Below, piece by piece: positions 1 through 10,206 of a stretch of 64,000 nucleotides of DNA; position 1 is the first letter of the stretch, and each line of letters starts with the position of its first letter. The notes below the pieces were generated by a model. It ran no database searches. It was not told where the DNA came from and saw nothing but the letters and a program-made list of their open reading frames with translations. The stretch is from Sva-07 sp942492715 (GTDB lineage: Bacteria > Actinomycetota > Acidimicrobiia > Acidimicrobiales > Ilumatobacteraceae): the NCBI GenBank assembly GCA_942492715.1, contig CALOFW010000019.1, positions 124,001 through 188,000 of the forward strand, read 5' to 3'. Position numbers and translations under genes: made by a program.

Positions 1-499
1 CGGCGTCAGTGAGTTGACCGGCATCCCGGTCGGCACCGTGATCATCGCCACCGGTCTCGCGCTGCTGTTCCTGTGGATCCCATTGCGTGAAACGCCGGGT
101 CTCGGCACGCTCCTCAATGCGATCGAGATCGGTCTGGTGGTCGATCTCGTCCTGCCGCTGATCCCGCAGCCCGAGCCGCTGGCGATCCGGTTCGCGATGA
201 TGCTCTGCGGCGTCGTGCTGGTCGCGATCGGGTCGGGCATCTACATCGGGGCCGGGCTCGGGCCCGGACCACGAGACGGCATCATGACCGGCCTGGCGCG
301 CCGAGGCGTCTCGATCGGATCCGCGCGAACGGGCATCGAGGTGGCCGTCCTGGTCGTCGGGGCCCTCCTCGGCGGCGCCGTCGGTGTCGGCACGGCCGTG
401 TTCGCGGTGGCGATCGGCCCCCTCGTGCAGGTGTTCCTTCCGCGCCTCACGGTGACGGCCCCTTCGCCGCGCATCGCGGCGGAACCGGCCGCGCCCTGA
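1..499 (+). CDS. YczE/YitT-like integral membrane protein, 3' part
   Basis: The reading frame is open to the left edge of the window (codons run from base 2), so the true start lies upstream; the TTG at 14 is only an internal codon. The visible 160-odd residues hold about four hydrophobic helices and the segment LGPGPRDGIMTGLARRG, which resembles the conserved Gly/Pro/Asp-Gly loop of the YczE/YitT family of membrane proteins. The function of that family is not established. The C-terminal tail after the last helix is short and Ala/Pro rich. It converges with the ABC permease gene that ends at 523. Family call is by motif only. Confidence 0.7.
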   Translation, partial: GVSELTGIPVGTVIIATGLALLFLWIPLRETPGLGTLLNAIEIGLVVDLVLPLIPQPEPLAIRFAMMLCGVVLVAIGSGIYIGAGLGPGPRDGIMTGLARRGVSIGSARTGIEVAVLVVGALLGGAVGVGTAVFAVAIGPLVQVFLPRLTVTAPSPRIAAEPAAP

Positions 500-522
500 T
501 CAGCGATCGCAGCGCACGAGTC

Positions 523-1566
523 TCAGATCGACGAGGAGCGGTGCGAACTACGACGCTGGAAGAAGTCGCCGACCTGGTTCAACGCCAGCACGGTGAACGT
601 GAGGATCAGGGCCGGGTACAGCACCTGTCCGAAGTTGGCCTTGATGTCGCGACGTGCCTGGTTGATCATGTTGCCCCACGTCGCCGTCGGCAACTGGACG
701 CTGAGGCCGAGGAACGAGAGGGTGCCCTCGACCACGATCACGGCCGCGGCGGCCACCATCGCGTATGCCAGCAGCGTCGGCAGCACGTTGGGAATGATCT
801 CGCGCCAGAGGATCTTCCACTTCTTGGTGCCGATCGCCTGGGCGGCAGTGACGAACTCACGGTTCGAGATCGCAAGGCTGTTCGCCCGCGACACGCGGGT
901 GTAGGCCGGGATCGACAGCACGCCGATCACGAAGCTGATGACGAACAGGTCGCGCACCTCGAAGATCGAGATGAGTGCGAGCAACAGGACGAGCGCCGGG
1001 AATGCGAGCAGCACGTCGATACCGGCCATCAGCGCCGTCTCGGTCTTGCCCCGGACGAACCCGACGAGCGAACCGAGCAGACCGCCCACGACCACGCCGC
1101 AGGTGACCGACACGATGGCGACCGTGACGCTGACGTACGAGCCGTGCATCGCACGTGCGAACGAGTCGCGGGCGAGGGCGTCGGTGCCGAGCGGGTGCGA
1201 CCACGACGGGCTCTCGAGCGGGGCCCCGGTGCCGAACTCGCCGGTCGCCGGGTTGAAGCCGTTGAGCTGGAGGTTCGGGTCCGCCAACGGCAACGCGCCG
1301 TTGAAGACCCGGATGTCGAGCTGGGCATAGAGGGCGCTGAGGAAGATGAACGTCAGCCACAACGCGCCGAGCTTGACCAGGAACGGCATCTCCTTGAAGA
1401 TTCCCCAGATCGACGTGCGCTTCGGCTTGACCCCCGGGGGCACGACGAAGCCGTCGACCGTGTCCGGCTGTCCGCTGGTGCCGGTCAGCTGCACGATCTG
1501 CGCAGCTTGGAGATCCTTGGCCTTGTCGACACCGGACTGCTCGATGCCGGATTCGGTGGTCGCCAT
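523..1566 (-). CDS. Peptide/nickel-type ABC transporter permease (DppC-like)
   Basis: Inner-membrane permease of a peptide/nickel (family 5 binding protein) importer. The 347-residue protein has a long hydrophilic N-terminus, a first helix near residue 65, a periplasmic stretch with PSWSHPLGTDALARD that is typical of DppC/OppC proteins, then five more helices and the EAA loop (AIGTKKWKILWREIIPN) that contacts the ATPases. ATG at 1566 is preceded by AAGGAG at good distance, and this Shine-Dalgarno overlaps the end of the dppB-like gene two bases away, so the two permeases are co-translated. Substrate cannot be told from sequence; oligopeptide, dipeptide or another small solute are all possible. 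Confidence 0.93.
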   Translation of the reverse strand: MATTESGIEQSGVDKAKDLQAAQIVQLTGTSGQPDTVDGFVVPPGVKPKRTSIWGIFKEMPFLVKLGALWLTFIFLSALYAQLDIRVFNGALPLADPNLQLNGFNPATGEFGTGAPLESPSWSHPLGTDALARDSFARAMHGSYVSVTVAIVSVTCGVVVGGLLGSLVGFVRGKTETALMAGIDVLLAFPALVLLLALISIFEVRDLFVISFVIGVLSIPAYTRVSRANSLAISNREFVTAAQAIGTKKWKILWREIIPNVLPTLLAYAMVAAAAVIVVEGTLSFLGLSVQLPTATWGNMINQARRDIKANFGQVLYPALILTFTVLALNQVGDFFQRRSSHRSSSI

Positions 1567-1568
1567 GT

Positions 1569-2516
1569 TCAGCTCCTTCGGATACGGGGGTCGAGGACGA
1601 CGTACAACAGGTCGACCACGGTGTTGATGATCACGAACATCGCCGCGATGAAGACCGTGATCCCCTGGATGACGAGGATGTCACGTCCGTTGATCGCATT
1701 GATCAGCGAGAAGCCGAGCCCCGGGACGGCGAAGAGGGTCTCGATCACCACGGTGCCGCCGAGCAGCGCACCGAAGCTGATGCCGATGATGGTCATCAGG
1801 CTGAGCGAACTCGGCCGGAGGGCGTGGCGGAAGAGGATGTACCGGTCGCTGAGCCCCTTGGCCCTCGCCGACAGGATGTAGTTCTCCTGGAGCGTGGCGA
1901 TCATGTCGGAGCGGATCAGCCGGGAGAACACCGCCATCTGAGCGAGCGCCAGCGCGAGCGCCGGAAGGATCGACGTCTTCAGGTTGTCGACGACGCCGTC
2001 GCTGACGCGATTCCAGTTCGAGGCGGGGAGCCAGTTCAGCTGCACTGCGAACAGCCAGATCAGGAAGATGCCGAAGATGAAGTTGGGGATCGAGAGCGCG
2101 ACCTGGACGAACGCCGAACTCGACGTGTCCTGCCATCCCCCCTGTTTGTAGGCGCCCAGCACGCCGATCGGGATGGCGACCACCACCGAGATGACGATCG
2201 CCATGATCGCGAGCTGGGCGGTGACCGGCAGACGATCCGAGATCGTGTCGGACACCGGCTGGTCGGTGATGTACGAGGTGCCCAGGTCGCCGGTGGCCGC
2301 ATCGCCGAGCCAGTTGAAGTACCGCACGATGAACGGGTCGTCGAGATTGAGGTCCTCGCGGATCTGTTCCTCGATACCCGGCGAGCGAGGACCGGTGCCG
2401 AGGATCGTGTCGACCGGATCCCCGGGGAGCAGCGCGACCATCAGGAAGGTCAAGAACGTGACCGCGAGCAGTGTCGCGATCAATCGCAGGAGTACGAATG
2501 CGATGGTCTTGGCCAT
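1569..2516 (-). CDS. Peptide/nickel-type ABC transporter permease (DppB-like)
   Basis: First permease of the importer pair. The 315-residue protein starts with a membrane helix followed by LLPGDPVD, the usual DppB/OppB N-terminal signature, and has six predicted helices. The EAA loop reads RAKGLSDRYILFRHALRP. The gene follows the binding-protein gene by 81 bp, a gap that carries three phased direct repeats, and is followed after two bases by the DppC-like gene. Length is normal for the family. Together with the two ATPases and lipoprotein on the same strand it makes a complete five-part importer. Confidence 0.93.
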   Translation of the reverse strand: MAKTIAFVLLRLIATLLAVTFLTFLMVALLPGDPVDTILGTGPRSPGIEEQIREDLNLDDPFIVRYFNWLGDAATGDLGTSYITDQPVSDTISDRLPVTAQLAIMAIVISVVVAIPIGVLGAYKQGGWQDTSSSAFVQVALSIPNFIFGIFLIWLFAVQLNWLPASNWNRVSDGVVDNLKTSILPALALALAQMAVFSRLIRSDMIATLQENYILSARAKGLSDRYILFRHALRPSSLSLMTIIGISFGALLGGTVVIETLFAVPGLGFSLINAINGRDILVIQGITVFIAAMFVIINTVVDLLYVVLDPRIRRS

Positions 2517-2553
2517 GATGGTCGGTGCTGCTCCCCGGAGTCGGTCTTCGGTG

Positions 2554-2584
2554 GGTGTTCAGTGGGTGTTCAGAAGGTGTTCAG
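2554..2584. repeat. Three phased 9-bp direct repeats in the importer intergenic gap
   Basis: GGTGTTCAG occurs exactly at 2554-2562, 2565-2573 and 2576-2584 (CTGAACACC on the coding strand of the importer). The period is 11 bp, about one helical turn, so all three copies face the same side of the DNA. They lie between the binding-protein stop (2598) and the permease start (2516). A regulator-binding array or an RNA-processing site are possible; no regulator gene is adjacent. Confidence 0.6.
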
Positions 2585-2597
2585 ATACCGACACGGA

Positions 2598-4373
2598 TCA
2601 CTCGTCCGAGATGTACACCTGGAACCAACGGACGTTGTTGTCCGGGAGGATCCCCGTGCCGAGCTGGCCGTCGGGCATCGTCCACGTCAGGATGCCGCGG
2701 ACATCGGGAGCCGTCGCAACCAGCGTTGCGGTGGAACCCGAGTACCAGACGATCGCCTGCTCGTTGATGCGGACCATGATCTGCGAGTAGAGATCCTTGC
2801 GGGTCTCGAAGTCGTCCGTGGCGTTCGCCTCGTCGGCCCAGGCGACCATTTCCGGGTCGTCGAAGTTCGGGAAGTTCGCCACCGAGGTCGCCGAATCAGC
2901 CACGAACGGGTTGATCTGGGCGGCCGGGTCGGTGTCGCCACCCCAACGCCAGCAGTGGGCGAAGTGCGCATCGCTCACGGCATTGTTGATGTGGGTGGCC
3001 TGGTCGAACTGCGTCAGGCTGACGTTGACCAGGTCGGAACCGGACCACACCTGCTCGAGCACCTGCATGGCGGCGATCAGGGTCGGGTCCGGAGGACACG
3101 AGAGTTCGACGTCGATCTTGTCACCGGGCGACTTGCCGTCGGAACGGGCCGGATCGTCGATGTACTCCTGCAGGAGGGCCGTGCCTCCCTCGAAGTCGAA
3201 CGTCGGATAGGTGTCGGCCGCCTCCTGGGTCCACCACGGGCTGTCGACCGAGAACCACTGCGTCGACGGCAGCGAGATGCCGGTGCCGCCGAGGGCCTCG
3301 ATCACGCGCTCCTGGTCGTTCATCTTGTTGAGACCGAGACGGACGCGCTGGTCGTCGAAGGGCGGCACGGCGGTGTTGAACATGCCACCACCGGTGTTGT
3401 TGCCCTGCGCTTCGATCAGGCTGATGCTGTCGCCGACGTCGCGGGCGTCACGGATGGTGCCCTGACGCAGCGTCTGCATCGCATTGACCGTGCCCGAGGT
3501 CAGCGCGTCGAGACGCGTGCCCTCGTCGGGGATCGGCCGGAACGAGATCGAGTCGAGGTACGGCAGCTGGTCGCCGTTCTCGAGCGTGCGCCAGTAGTCG
3601 GGGTTGCGCTCGACGACGGTCTCGTTGTCGATGTCGCGCGAGTTCATCACGAACGGGCCGGTGCCGATCGGGTTGGTGCTGTAGCCGGTCGGGTCGGCTG
3701 TCGCAGCCGCGGGATCGAACGGCATGCCGAGCGGGGCGCCGGCGAGGTACGAGGGGAACGCCACGAACGGCGCCGCCAGGGTGTACTCGACCGTGAGGTC
3801 GTCGACGGCGGTGACGCCGGTGAGCCCGGAGGCAGCGATCGCCGACGACGCCGCTGCGCCAGCCTGCTGGATCGGGAACATGTCGGCGATGGTCTGCGCC
3901 GTGAGCGGCGTGCCGTTGTGGAACGTCACGTCGGGGCGGAGGGTCATCGTCCAGACCGTGAAGTCCTCGTTGGATTCGAGGCTTTCAGCGAGATACGGAC
4001 CGTAGCCGCCCTCTGCGTACTGGTCGGTGAGCGGGTCGTAGATCGACCGCATGATGTTGTAGCACGGCGAGGAGCAGGAGTCCTCCCACGGGCGAAGGCC
4101 GGTGGCCTCGCTCTCGAGCGCCATCGTGACCGTTCCGCCGTACACCGCGGTGCCGGTCTCGGCGACCACCGAGGTGTCGACCTCCTCCGGGGCCGTCTGG
4201 GCCTCGGTCGTGTCGGTCTCGGTCTCACCGCCGCCGTCGGTCGACTCGGTGGCCTCGGTTCCGTCGGGTGCCGTGGTGCTGTCCGAGGAGCTGTCGTCGC
4301 TCCCGCAGGACGCTGCCACCAGGGCCAAGGCCAATGGAATCGCGAGTGCAGTCAGTACTCGTCGCTGTCGCAT
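2598..4373 (-). CDS. ABC transporter substrate-binding lipoprotein, family 5
   Basis: Extracytoplasmic solute-binding protein of the importer, 591 residues from ATG 4373. That start is chosen because GGGGG sits seven bases upstream and the protein then opens with a clean lipoprotein signal: MRQRR, a hydrophobic core, and the lipobox VAASC. An extended start at 4424 would bury the signal. After the lipid-anchored Cys comes a Ser/Thr/Asp/Glu-rich linker of about 60 residues, then a DppA/OppA-like domain with segments such as DVTFHNGTPLTAQTI and GTGPFVMNSRD, typical of SBP_bac_5. Family 5 binders take peptides, nickel, opines and other solutes; the ligand here is unknown. Confidence 0.93.
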   Translation of the reverse strand: MRQRRVLTALAIPLALALVAASCGSDDSSSDSTTAPDGTEATESTDGGGETETDTTEAQTAPEEVDTSVVAETGTAVYGGTVTMALESEATGLRPWEDSCSSPCYNIMRSIYDPLTDQYAEGGYGPYLAESLESNEDFTVWTMTLRPDVTFHNGTPLTAQTIADMFPIQQAGAAASSAIAASGLTGVTAVDDLTVEYTLAAPFVAFPSYLAGAPLGMPFDPAAATADPTGYSTNPIGTGPFVMNSRDIDNETVVERNPDYWRTLENGDQLPYLDSISFRPIPDEGTRLDALTSGTVNAMQTLRQGTIRDARDVGDSISLIEAQGNNTGGGMFNTAVPPFDDQRVRLGLNKMNDQERVIEALGGTGISLPSTQWFSVDSPWWTQEAADTYPTFDFEGGTALLQEYIDDPARSDGKSPGDKIDVELSCPPDPTLIAAMQVLEQVWSGSDLVNVSLTQFDQATHINNAVSDAHFAHCWRWGGDTDPAAQINPFVADSATSVANFPNFDDPEMVAWADEANATDDFETRKDLYSQIMVRINEQAIVWYSGSTATLVATAPDVRGILTWTMPDGQLGTGILPDNNVRWFQVYISDE

Positions 4374-4478
4374 GTATCCCCCATCTCGTGGATGTTGCTG
4401 TTGGTGTGGAATCGAGTCGATCACGATGCCGACGCCATGGAATGGCGTGGTCTCGTCTCCACCCCATCAACGCCCCCT

Positions 4479-4505
4479 CTCGCCCGGACGACTCTTCCGG
4501 GCGAG
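4479..4505 (-). terminator. Hairpin after the dppF-like gene
   Basis: CTCGCCCGGA and TCCGGGCGAG form a perfect 10-bp stem with a 7-base loop, 32 bp past the stop of the second ATPase gene and about 105 bp before the binding-protein start. There is no T-run, as is common in GC-rich actinobacteria. It probably separates the ATPase transcript from the binding-protein transcript or dampens read-through. Confidence 0.6.
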
Positions 4506-4537
4506 AACGTCAATTGTCTAGCACGGCATGACGTACG

Positions 4538-5608
4538 TCACACAGTCGGAGCGTTCCCCTCCTGCGGGGCGGTGATGCCGACCGGCGTGGCCGCCGAACC
4601 AGCGTCGTCCCACGGCTCGATCAGCGGGTGGTGACAGGCGACGAAGTGGTCGTCGCCGACCCGGCGCATCAGCGGTTCCTCGGCAGCGCAGATCTCGTCG
4701 GCGAGCGGACACCGTGTGCGGAATCGACACCCCGACGGTGGCGCCAGCGGCGACGGCAACTCACCTTCGATCACCCTGATGTCGTCGACGTCGACGGTCG
4801 GATCCGGCACCGGGCTCGAGCCGAGCAGCAACTCGGTGTACGGGTGCGCCGGCGTCGAGTAGAGCTCGTCGGCCTCGGAGATCTCGCACATCTTGCCGAG
4901 GTACATCACCGCAACGCGGTCGCTGATGTTCTTCACCACCGCGAGGTCGTGCGCGATGAACACCAACGTGAGACCGTGCTGGCCCTTGAGATCGTCGAGC
5001 AGGTTGAGGATCTGCGCCTGGATCGACACGTCGAGGGCCGACACCGGCTCGTCGCAGATGATCAACTGCGGATCCATCACCAGCGCGCGCGCGATCGAGA
5101 TGCGCTGGCACTGCCCGCCGGAGAACTCGTGCGGGCGCTTGTAGCGGGCCGGCCCGGGGTCGACCCCGACCTGATCGAGGATCCGGGCGACGATGTTCCA
5201 CTGCTCGTCCTTGTTCTTCGGACCCCACACGTTCAACGGCTCCGCGACCACCTCGCCGATCATCCGGCGCGGGTTGAGCGAGGAGATCGGATCCTGGAAG
5301 ATCATCTGCAGCTTGGTACGCCGCTGCCGCATGGTCTTGTCGTCGAGCGACGCGAGGTCCTCGCCGTCGAGGACGACCGAGCCACCGGTCGGCTTCGGGA
5401 GCTGCAGGATCGCGCGGCCGGTGGTGGACTTCCCACATCCGGACTCGCCGACGAGCCCGAGCGTTTCGCCGGGCGCCAGGTCGAAACTGATGCCACTCAC
5501 CGCCTTGACGGTGCGGCCCTTGCTCGCCGGGAACTCGACCACGAGGTCGGTCACCTGCAGGAGCACCTCGTCGGCAGGGCGGAGGTGAGCGGTCCCCGAT
5601 CCGGCCAT
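4538..5608 (-). CDS. Oligopeptide/dipeptide ABC transporter ATPase (DppF-like)
   Basis: Second cytoplasmic ATPase of the importer, 356 residues. Visible motifs in order are Walker A (GESGCGKS), the Q-loop in MIFQDPISSLNPR, the ABC signature (FSGGQCQRI, with Cys where Gln or Arg is usual), Walker B with the catalytic Glu (LIICDEP) and the H-loop (FIAHDLAVV). The C-terminal oligopeptide-transporter extension holds the cysteine-rich CRFRTRCPLADEIC segment, typical of OppD/OppF-type ATPases. The start ATG at 5608 shares one base with the stop of the upstream ATPase (TGATG), which fixes the start and implies translational coupling. Confidence 0.94.
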   Translation of the reverse strand: MAGSGTAHLRPADEVLLQVTDLVVEFPASKGRTVKAVSGISFDLAPGETLGLVGESGCGKSTTGRAILQLPKPTGGSVVLDGEDLASLDDKTMRQRRTKLQMIFQDPISSLNPRRMIGEVVAEPLNVWGPKNKDEQWNIVARILDQVGVDPGPARYKRPHEFSGGQCQRISIARALVMDPQLIICDEPVSALDVSIQAQILNLLDDLKGQHGLTLVFIAHDLAVVKNISDRVAVMYLGKMCEISEADELYSTPAHPYTELLLGSSPVPDPTVDVDDIRVIEGELPSPLAPPSGCRFRTRCPLADEICAAEEPLMRRVGDDHFVACHHPLIEPWDDAGSAATPVGITAPQEGNAPTV

Positions 5609-6732
5609 CAGCCCATCACCTCTTCGCTCGCACGCAGCTTGCCCGCCGCGGCCAACGCCGGCGGGTACTCCGCAGCAATGTTGCGCTCGAACGCCTCTTC
5701 GCCCTCGGGGGTCCCGACGGGGAAGTGGCACGCGAACAGGTGGTCGGCGGAATCGATCGATCGCAGTTCGGGGTCCTCGGCGCGGCAGATGTCCTGCGCG
5801 TACGCGCAACGCGGCGCGAACTTGCAGCCGGGTGGGGGGTCGATCAGGTTCGGCGGTCGTCCCGGGATCGCGTTGAGCCGGGTGTGTTTGGCCTGGGTGA
5901 CCTTGGGAATCGACCAGAGCAGCCCCTGGGTGTAGGGATGGCGCATCTCGGAGAAGAGCTTCGCCGTCGGCGCCTTCTCGGCGACCTTGCCGGCGTACAT
6001 CACCATGATCTCGTCGGTTCGACCGGCGACGACACCGAGGTCGTGCGTGACCAGGATCATCGCCATCGCCCGGTCGCGCTGCTGTTCGGCGAGCAGATTG
6101 AGGATCTGGTGTTGAACGGTGACGTCGAGCGCTGTGGTGGGCTCGTCGGCGAAGAGCATCCGCGGACCGCAGGCGAGCGCGATGGCGATGCACACGCGTT
6201 GGCGCATGCCGCCGGACATCTGGTGTGGGTAGTTGTCGAGACGCGTCTCGGCTTCGGGGATGTGAACCGACTTGAGCAACGCGATCGCGACCTCGTCGGC
6301 CTCCTTGCGGCCCATGTCGAGGTGGTAGCGCACGTGCTCGGTGAGCTGGCGGCCGATCGTGACCACGGGGTTCAGCGATGTCATCGGGTCCTGGAAGACC
6401 ATCGCCATCTCGGCGCCCCAGAGGATCTTCTTCTCCTTGGCCGACTTGCCGATCATCTCGTCACCGGCATACAACACCGAGCCGGTCGTCGAGGCGTTCG
6501 AGGAGGTGTTGAGACCCATGATCGAACGCGAGAGCACGGTCTTGCCGGAGCCGGACTCCCCGACGACGCCGAGGGTCTTTCCGCGATCGAGCGAGAACGA
6601 CACGCCGTCGACCGCACGCACCGCTCCCGCAGCGACCGCGAACTGCGTCCGCAGATCATCGACCACGAGCAGCGGCTCGCCGACGGACTCGCGACGTGCA
6701 GGCGTGCGACCGACACGGATCTCGTTCTCCAT
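5608..6732 (-). CDS. Oligopeptide/dipeptide ABC transporter ATPase (DppD-like)
   Basis: First ATPase of the importer, 374 residues. Walker A is GESGSGKT, signature MSGGMRQRV, Walker B MLFADEP, H-loop LVTHDLGVV, and the C-terminal extension has the CKFAPRCAYAQDIC cysteine cluster of the OppD/DppD family. The start ATG is preceded by GGGGA. This gene heads the importer region on the minus strand; 93 bp separate it from the ahcY stop upstream, which leaves room for its own promoter. Confidence 0.94.
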   Translation of the reverse strand: MENEIRVGRTPARRESVGEPLLVVDDLRTQFAVAAGAVRAVDGVSFSLDRGKTLGVVGESGSGKTVLSRSIMGLNTSSNASTTGSVLYAGDEMIGKSAKEKKILWGAEMAMVFQDPMTSLNPVVTIGRQLTEHVRYHLDMGRKEADEVAIALLKSVHIPEAETRLDNYPHQMSGGMRQRVCIAIALACGPRMLFADEPTTALDVTVQHQILNLLAEQQRDRAMAMILVTHDLGVVAGRTDEIMVMYAGKVAEKAPTAKLFSEMRHPYTQGLLWSIPKVTQAKHTRLNAIPGRPPNLIDPPPGCKFAPRCAYAQDICRAEDPELRSIDSADHLFACHFPVGTPEGEEAFERNIAAEYPPALAAAGKLRASEEVMG

Positions 6733-6825
6733 GCTTCCCCTTTTCCTCGGCCTCGCCCAGAGGTGGGCTCGGTAGTGGCGGGCGTCACACTAGGCGTGCC
6801 GAGGGAGGAAGATCGAACCCATCGA

Positions 6826-8319
<1,494 letters not shown>

Positions 8320-8333
8320 GGGAAAGCCTCCGT

Positions 8334-8353
8334 GGTTCGGGTAGGTACGAACC
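8334..8353 (-). promoter_or_regulatory. Hairpin directly upstream of the ahcY ribosome-binding site
   Basis: On the coding strand GGTTCG and CGAACC form a perfect 6-bp stem with an 8-base loop. It ends about four bases before the GGAGG that serves ahcY. Its position would let it affect ribosome access. I could not match the leader to the known SAH riboswitch consensus. Confidence 0.4.
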
Positions 8354-8440
8354 GGGCAGGGGCCTTCAGGCACCGATCGAATCAGCCCGGCGATTCGGTC
8401 CCCACACTGTAGCGACGTCGAGCCCCGACGCGGCCGACCG

Positions 8441-9853
8441 TCAGCCGGCGAGGACGACGGCGTACACGTCGAGCAGGTAGTGCAGTGCGCCGTCGTAGTT
8501 GAACGCGGCGATCGTGTACGGGTCGTCGCCGACGGTTCCGTACCGCAGCAGCGACATGTTCGGAACCGATCGTCCCGGCGTGACGTTGATGTTCGACACG
8601 TTGGGCGGCGACCCGCTGCCCGGGTACATCGTGAGGTAGGTCGTGACCGCTGCGCCCGCTCGCACGGGCGCCAGATCGGTGCCGGTGAGGTTGCCGATCA
8701 ACGCCGACTGGTCGCCGAGCGGCGTACCGTTGAGGCTCACGGACTCGGCGAACGCCCGGAAGCTCCAGTCCTCCTTCGTGGCGAAGCCGAGCGGGGCATT
8801 GCCGAATGCCGCCTGACGGGTGTCGAACACGCGGAACGGTGCATCGAGCGGAATCACACGCCCGGCCCGTGACGTCTCGGAGACGCCGCTCTCGAGGTAC
8901 CCGAGGACGTCGACGATCAAGTGGGTTGCACCGCGGCTGTTGTAGAGCCGGATGCTGCCGTCGGCTCCGACCGGGACGATCGCCATGTTCGCCTTGATCT
9001 GCCCGGCGTTCACGTTGGTGACCGATGTGGCCGGCTCCACCCCTGAGGGCGTCCGCTCCGGGGTGGCCGAGATGAACGTTGCCGCATTGCCAGGCGCATC
9101 GTTGACCGCCGTGATGTTGACCATCACGCCGGTCACGTTCGACGAGTTCGGCACCAGGCCGTTCGCCCCACGGATCGGCAAGGTCAGCTGCTCGGCCGCC
9201 CCGAGGGGCCGCCCGCCCTGCCAGCCGGCAGGGACGGGGACCGAGCGGGTGTCGAGCACTCGCGAGGGACCGACCGGGACGAATCGCCCGCCGGTGTCCG
9301 CGGCGTCGGCATACCCCGAGGTGGAGATCCAGCCGAAGACGTCGACGAGCACGTTCGCGGTCCCGGCACCCGCCGGAGTGACCAGCGTGATCGAGGCCTT
9401 GCCGGCCTGTCCGACGCCGACGATGGCGAGGTTCGGCACGTTCTCACCGGTGTTGAAGTTGACCAGCGATGAGACGCCGGCCTTCGACCCGGTCGGCGAC
9501 ATCGACAGGAAACCGGCCGCCGTGGGATCGGCAACCGTGACGTTGGCCACCACGGCGAGCACGCTGCCGGCCTCCGACGGCACGCCCCCGCGACCGAGGA
9601 GGTCGATGTCGAACGTCGAGCCCTGTGCGCTCGTCGGGCGGGCGCCACCGGTCCTGCGAGAGTCGAAGACTCGTGAGGGCGGCACGGGGTGGTACTCGCC
9701 GCCCGCACCCAGCGTCGGGGCCTGCGCCTCGACGGCGGGACCGCTCGAGATCTCGTTCGGGCCTGCGGCCACGGCAACGAGTGCAGCGGCGGCCAGCGCG
9801 GCCGCCACGAACGAACGCACCACGGTGTTCCGGTTCGACTTCCTGGTGATCAT
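8441..9853 (-). CDS. Secreted protein with repeated SRVxDTR motifs
   Basis: Exported protein of unknown function, about 470 residues from ATG 9853. After a short basic N-terminus (MITRKSNRN) there is an Ala-rich hydrophobic segment consistent with a Sec signal peptide. The mature part contains three related beta-rich modules, each opening with the same motif: SRVFDSRRTGG, SRVLDTRSVPVP and FRVFDTRQAAFG. Each module later has a LVDVFGW or LVDVLGY type strand. This module is frequent in large secreted proteins of Acidimicrobiia and related actinobacteria, often at C-termini. Here it makes up nearly the whole protein. No catalytic motif is visible; a surface or matrix role is inference. Confidence 0.75.
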   Translation of the reverse strand: MITRKSNRNTVVRSFVAAALAAAALVAVAAGPNEISSGPAVEAQAPTLGAGGEYHPVPPSRVFDSRRTGGARPTSAQGSTFDIDLLGRGGVPSEAGSVLAVVANVTVADPTAAGFLSMSPTGSKAGVSSLVNFNTGENVPNLAIVGVGQAGKASITLVTPAGAGTANVLVDVFGWISTSGYADAADTGGRFVPVGPSRVLDTRSVPVPAGWQGGRPLGAAEQLTLPIRGANGLVPNSSNVTGVMVNITAVNDAPGNAATFISATPERTPSGVEPATSVTNVNAGQIKANMAIVPVGADGSIRLYNSRGATHLIVDVLGYLESGVSETSRAGRVIPLDAPFRVFDTRQAAFGNAPLGFATKEDWSFRAFAESVSLNGTPLGDQSALIGNLTGTDLAPVRAGAAVTTYLTMYPGSGSPPNVSNINVTPGRSVPNMSLLRYGTVGDDPYTIAAFNYDGALHYLLDVYAVVLAG

Positions 9854-9940
9854 GTGCACAACCGTCCCATTCCGACCGCCCGCTACCAACAGCACGCGAC
9901 GACACTCGACAGCGCCGTCCCCTCTGTGGATCGGCCGATC

Positions 9941-10192
9941 CTAACCTGCACTTGAGTCGGCATCGAAGGTCATCCCGATCCCGGAGGACTCGACGAGCGC
10001 CATCAGCCGGTCGTGTTCGGCATCGTCGACGGTCGTGGACTCCGGGATCAGCATCACGGGAATGCCGTCGCGGACGTCGTAGCGACGGTGGAGCCGCGGG
10101 TTGTAGAGCAGGGACTCGCCCTCGAGGTAGTAGAGCGGGCCCTTGTCCTCCGGGCAGGCGAGGATCTCGAGGAGCGCGGGATCGAGTGCCAT
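9941..10192 (-). CDS. Trm112-like small protein (UPF0434 type)
   Basis: 83-residue protein beginning MALDPALLEILACPEDKGPL, the usual start of Trm112/UPF0434 proteins, with RRYDVRDGIPVMLI further on. In bacteria these small proteins are often found near sugar or lipid biosynthesis genes; their exact role is unclear. Only one cysteine is present, so it cannot form the zinc site of eukaryotic Trm112. The start at ATG 10192 matches the family start; a longer frame upstream overlaps manB and is not supported. It lies 14 bp after manB and is probably co-transcribed with it. Confidence 0.85.
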   Translation of the reverse strand: MALDPALLEILACPEDKGPLYYLEGESLLYNPRLHRRYDVRDGIPVMLIPESTTVDDAEHDRLMALVESSGIGMTFDADSSAG

Positions 10193-10206
10193 GGTCGTGT
10201 CTCCGT

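Noticed and set aside
8320..8440. SAH or SAM-IV riboswitch upstream of ahcY
   Set aside because: I looked for the conserved cores of these riboswitch classes and did not find them; only a simple hairpin is visible. A covariance-model search would settle it.
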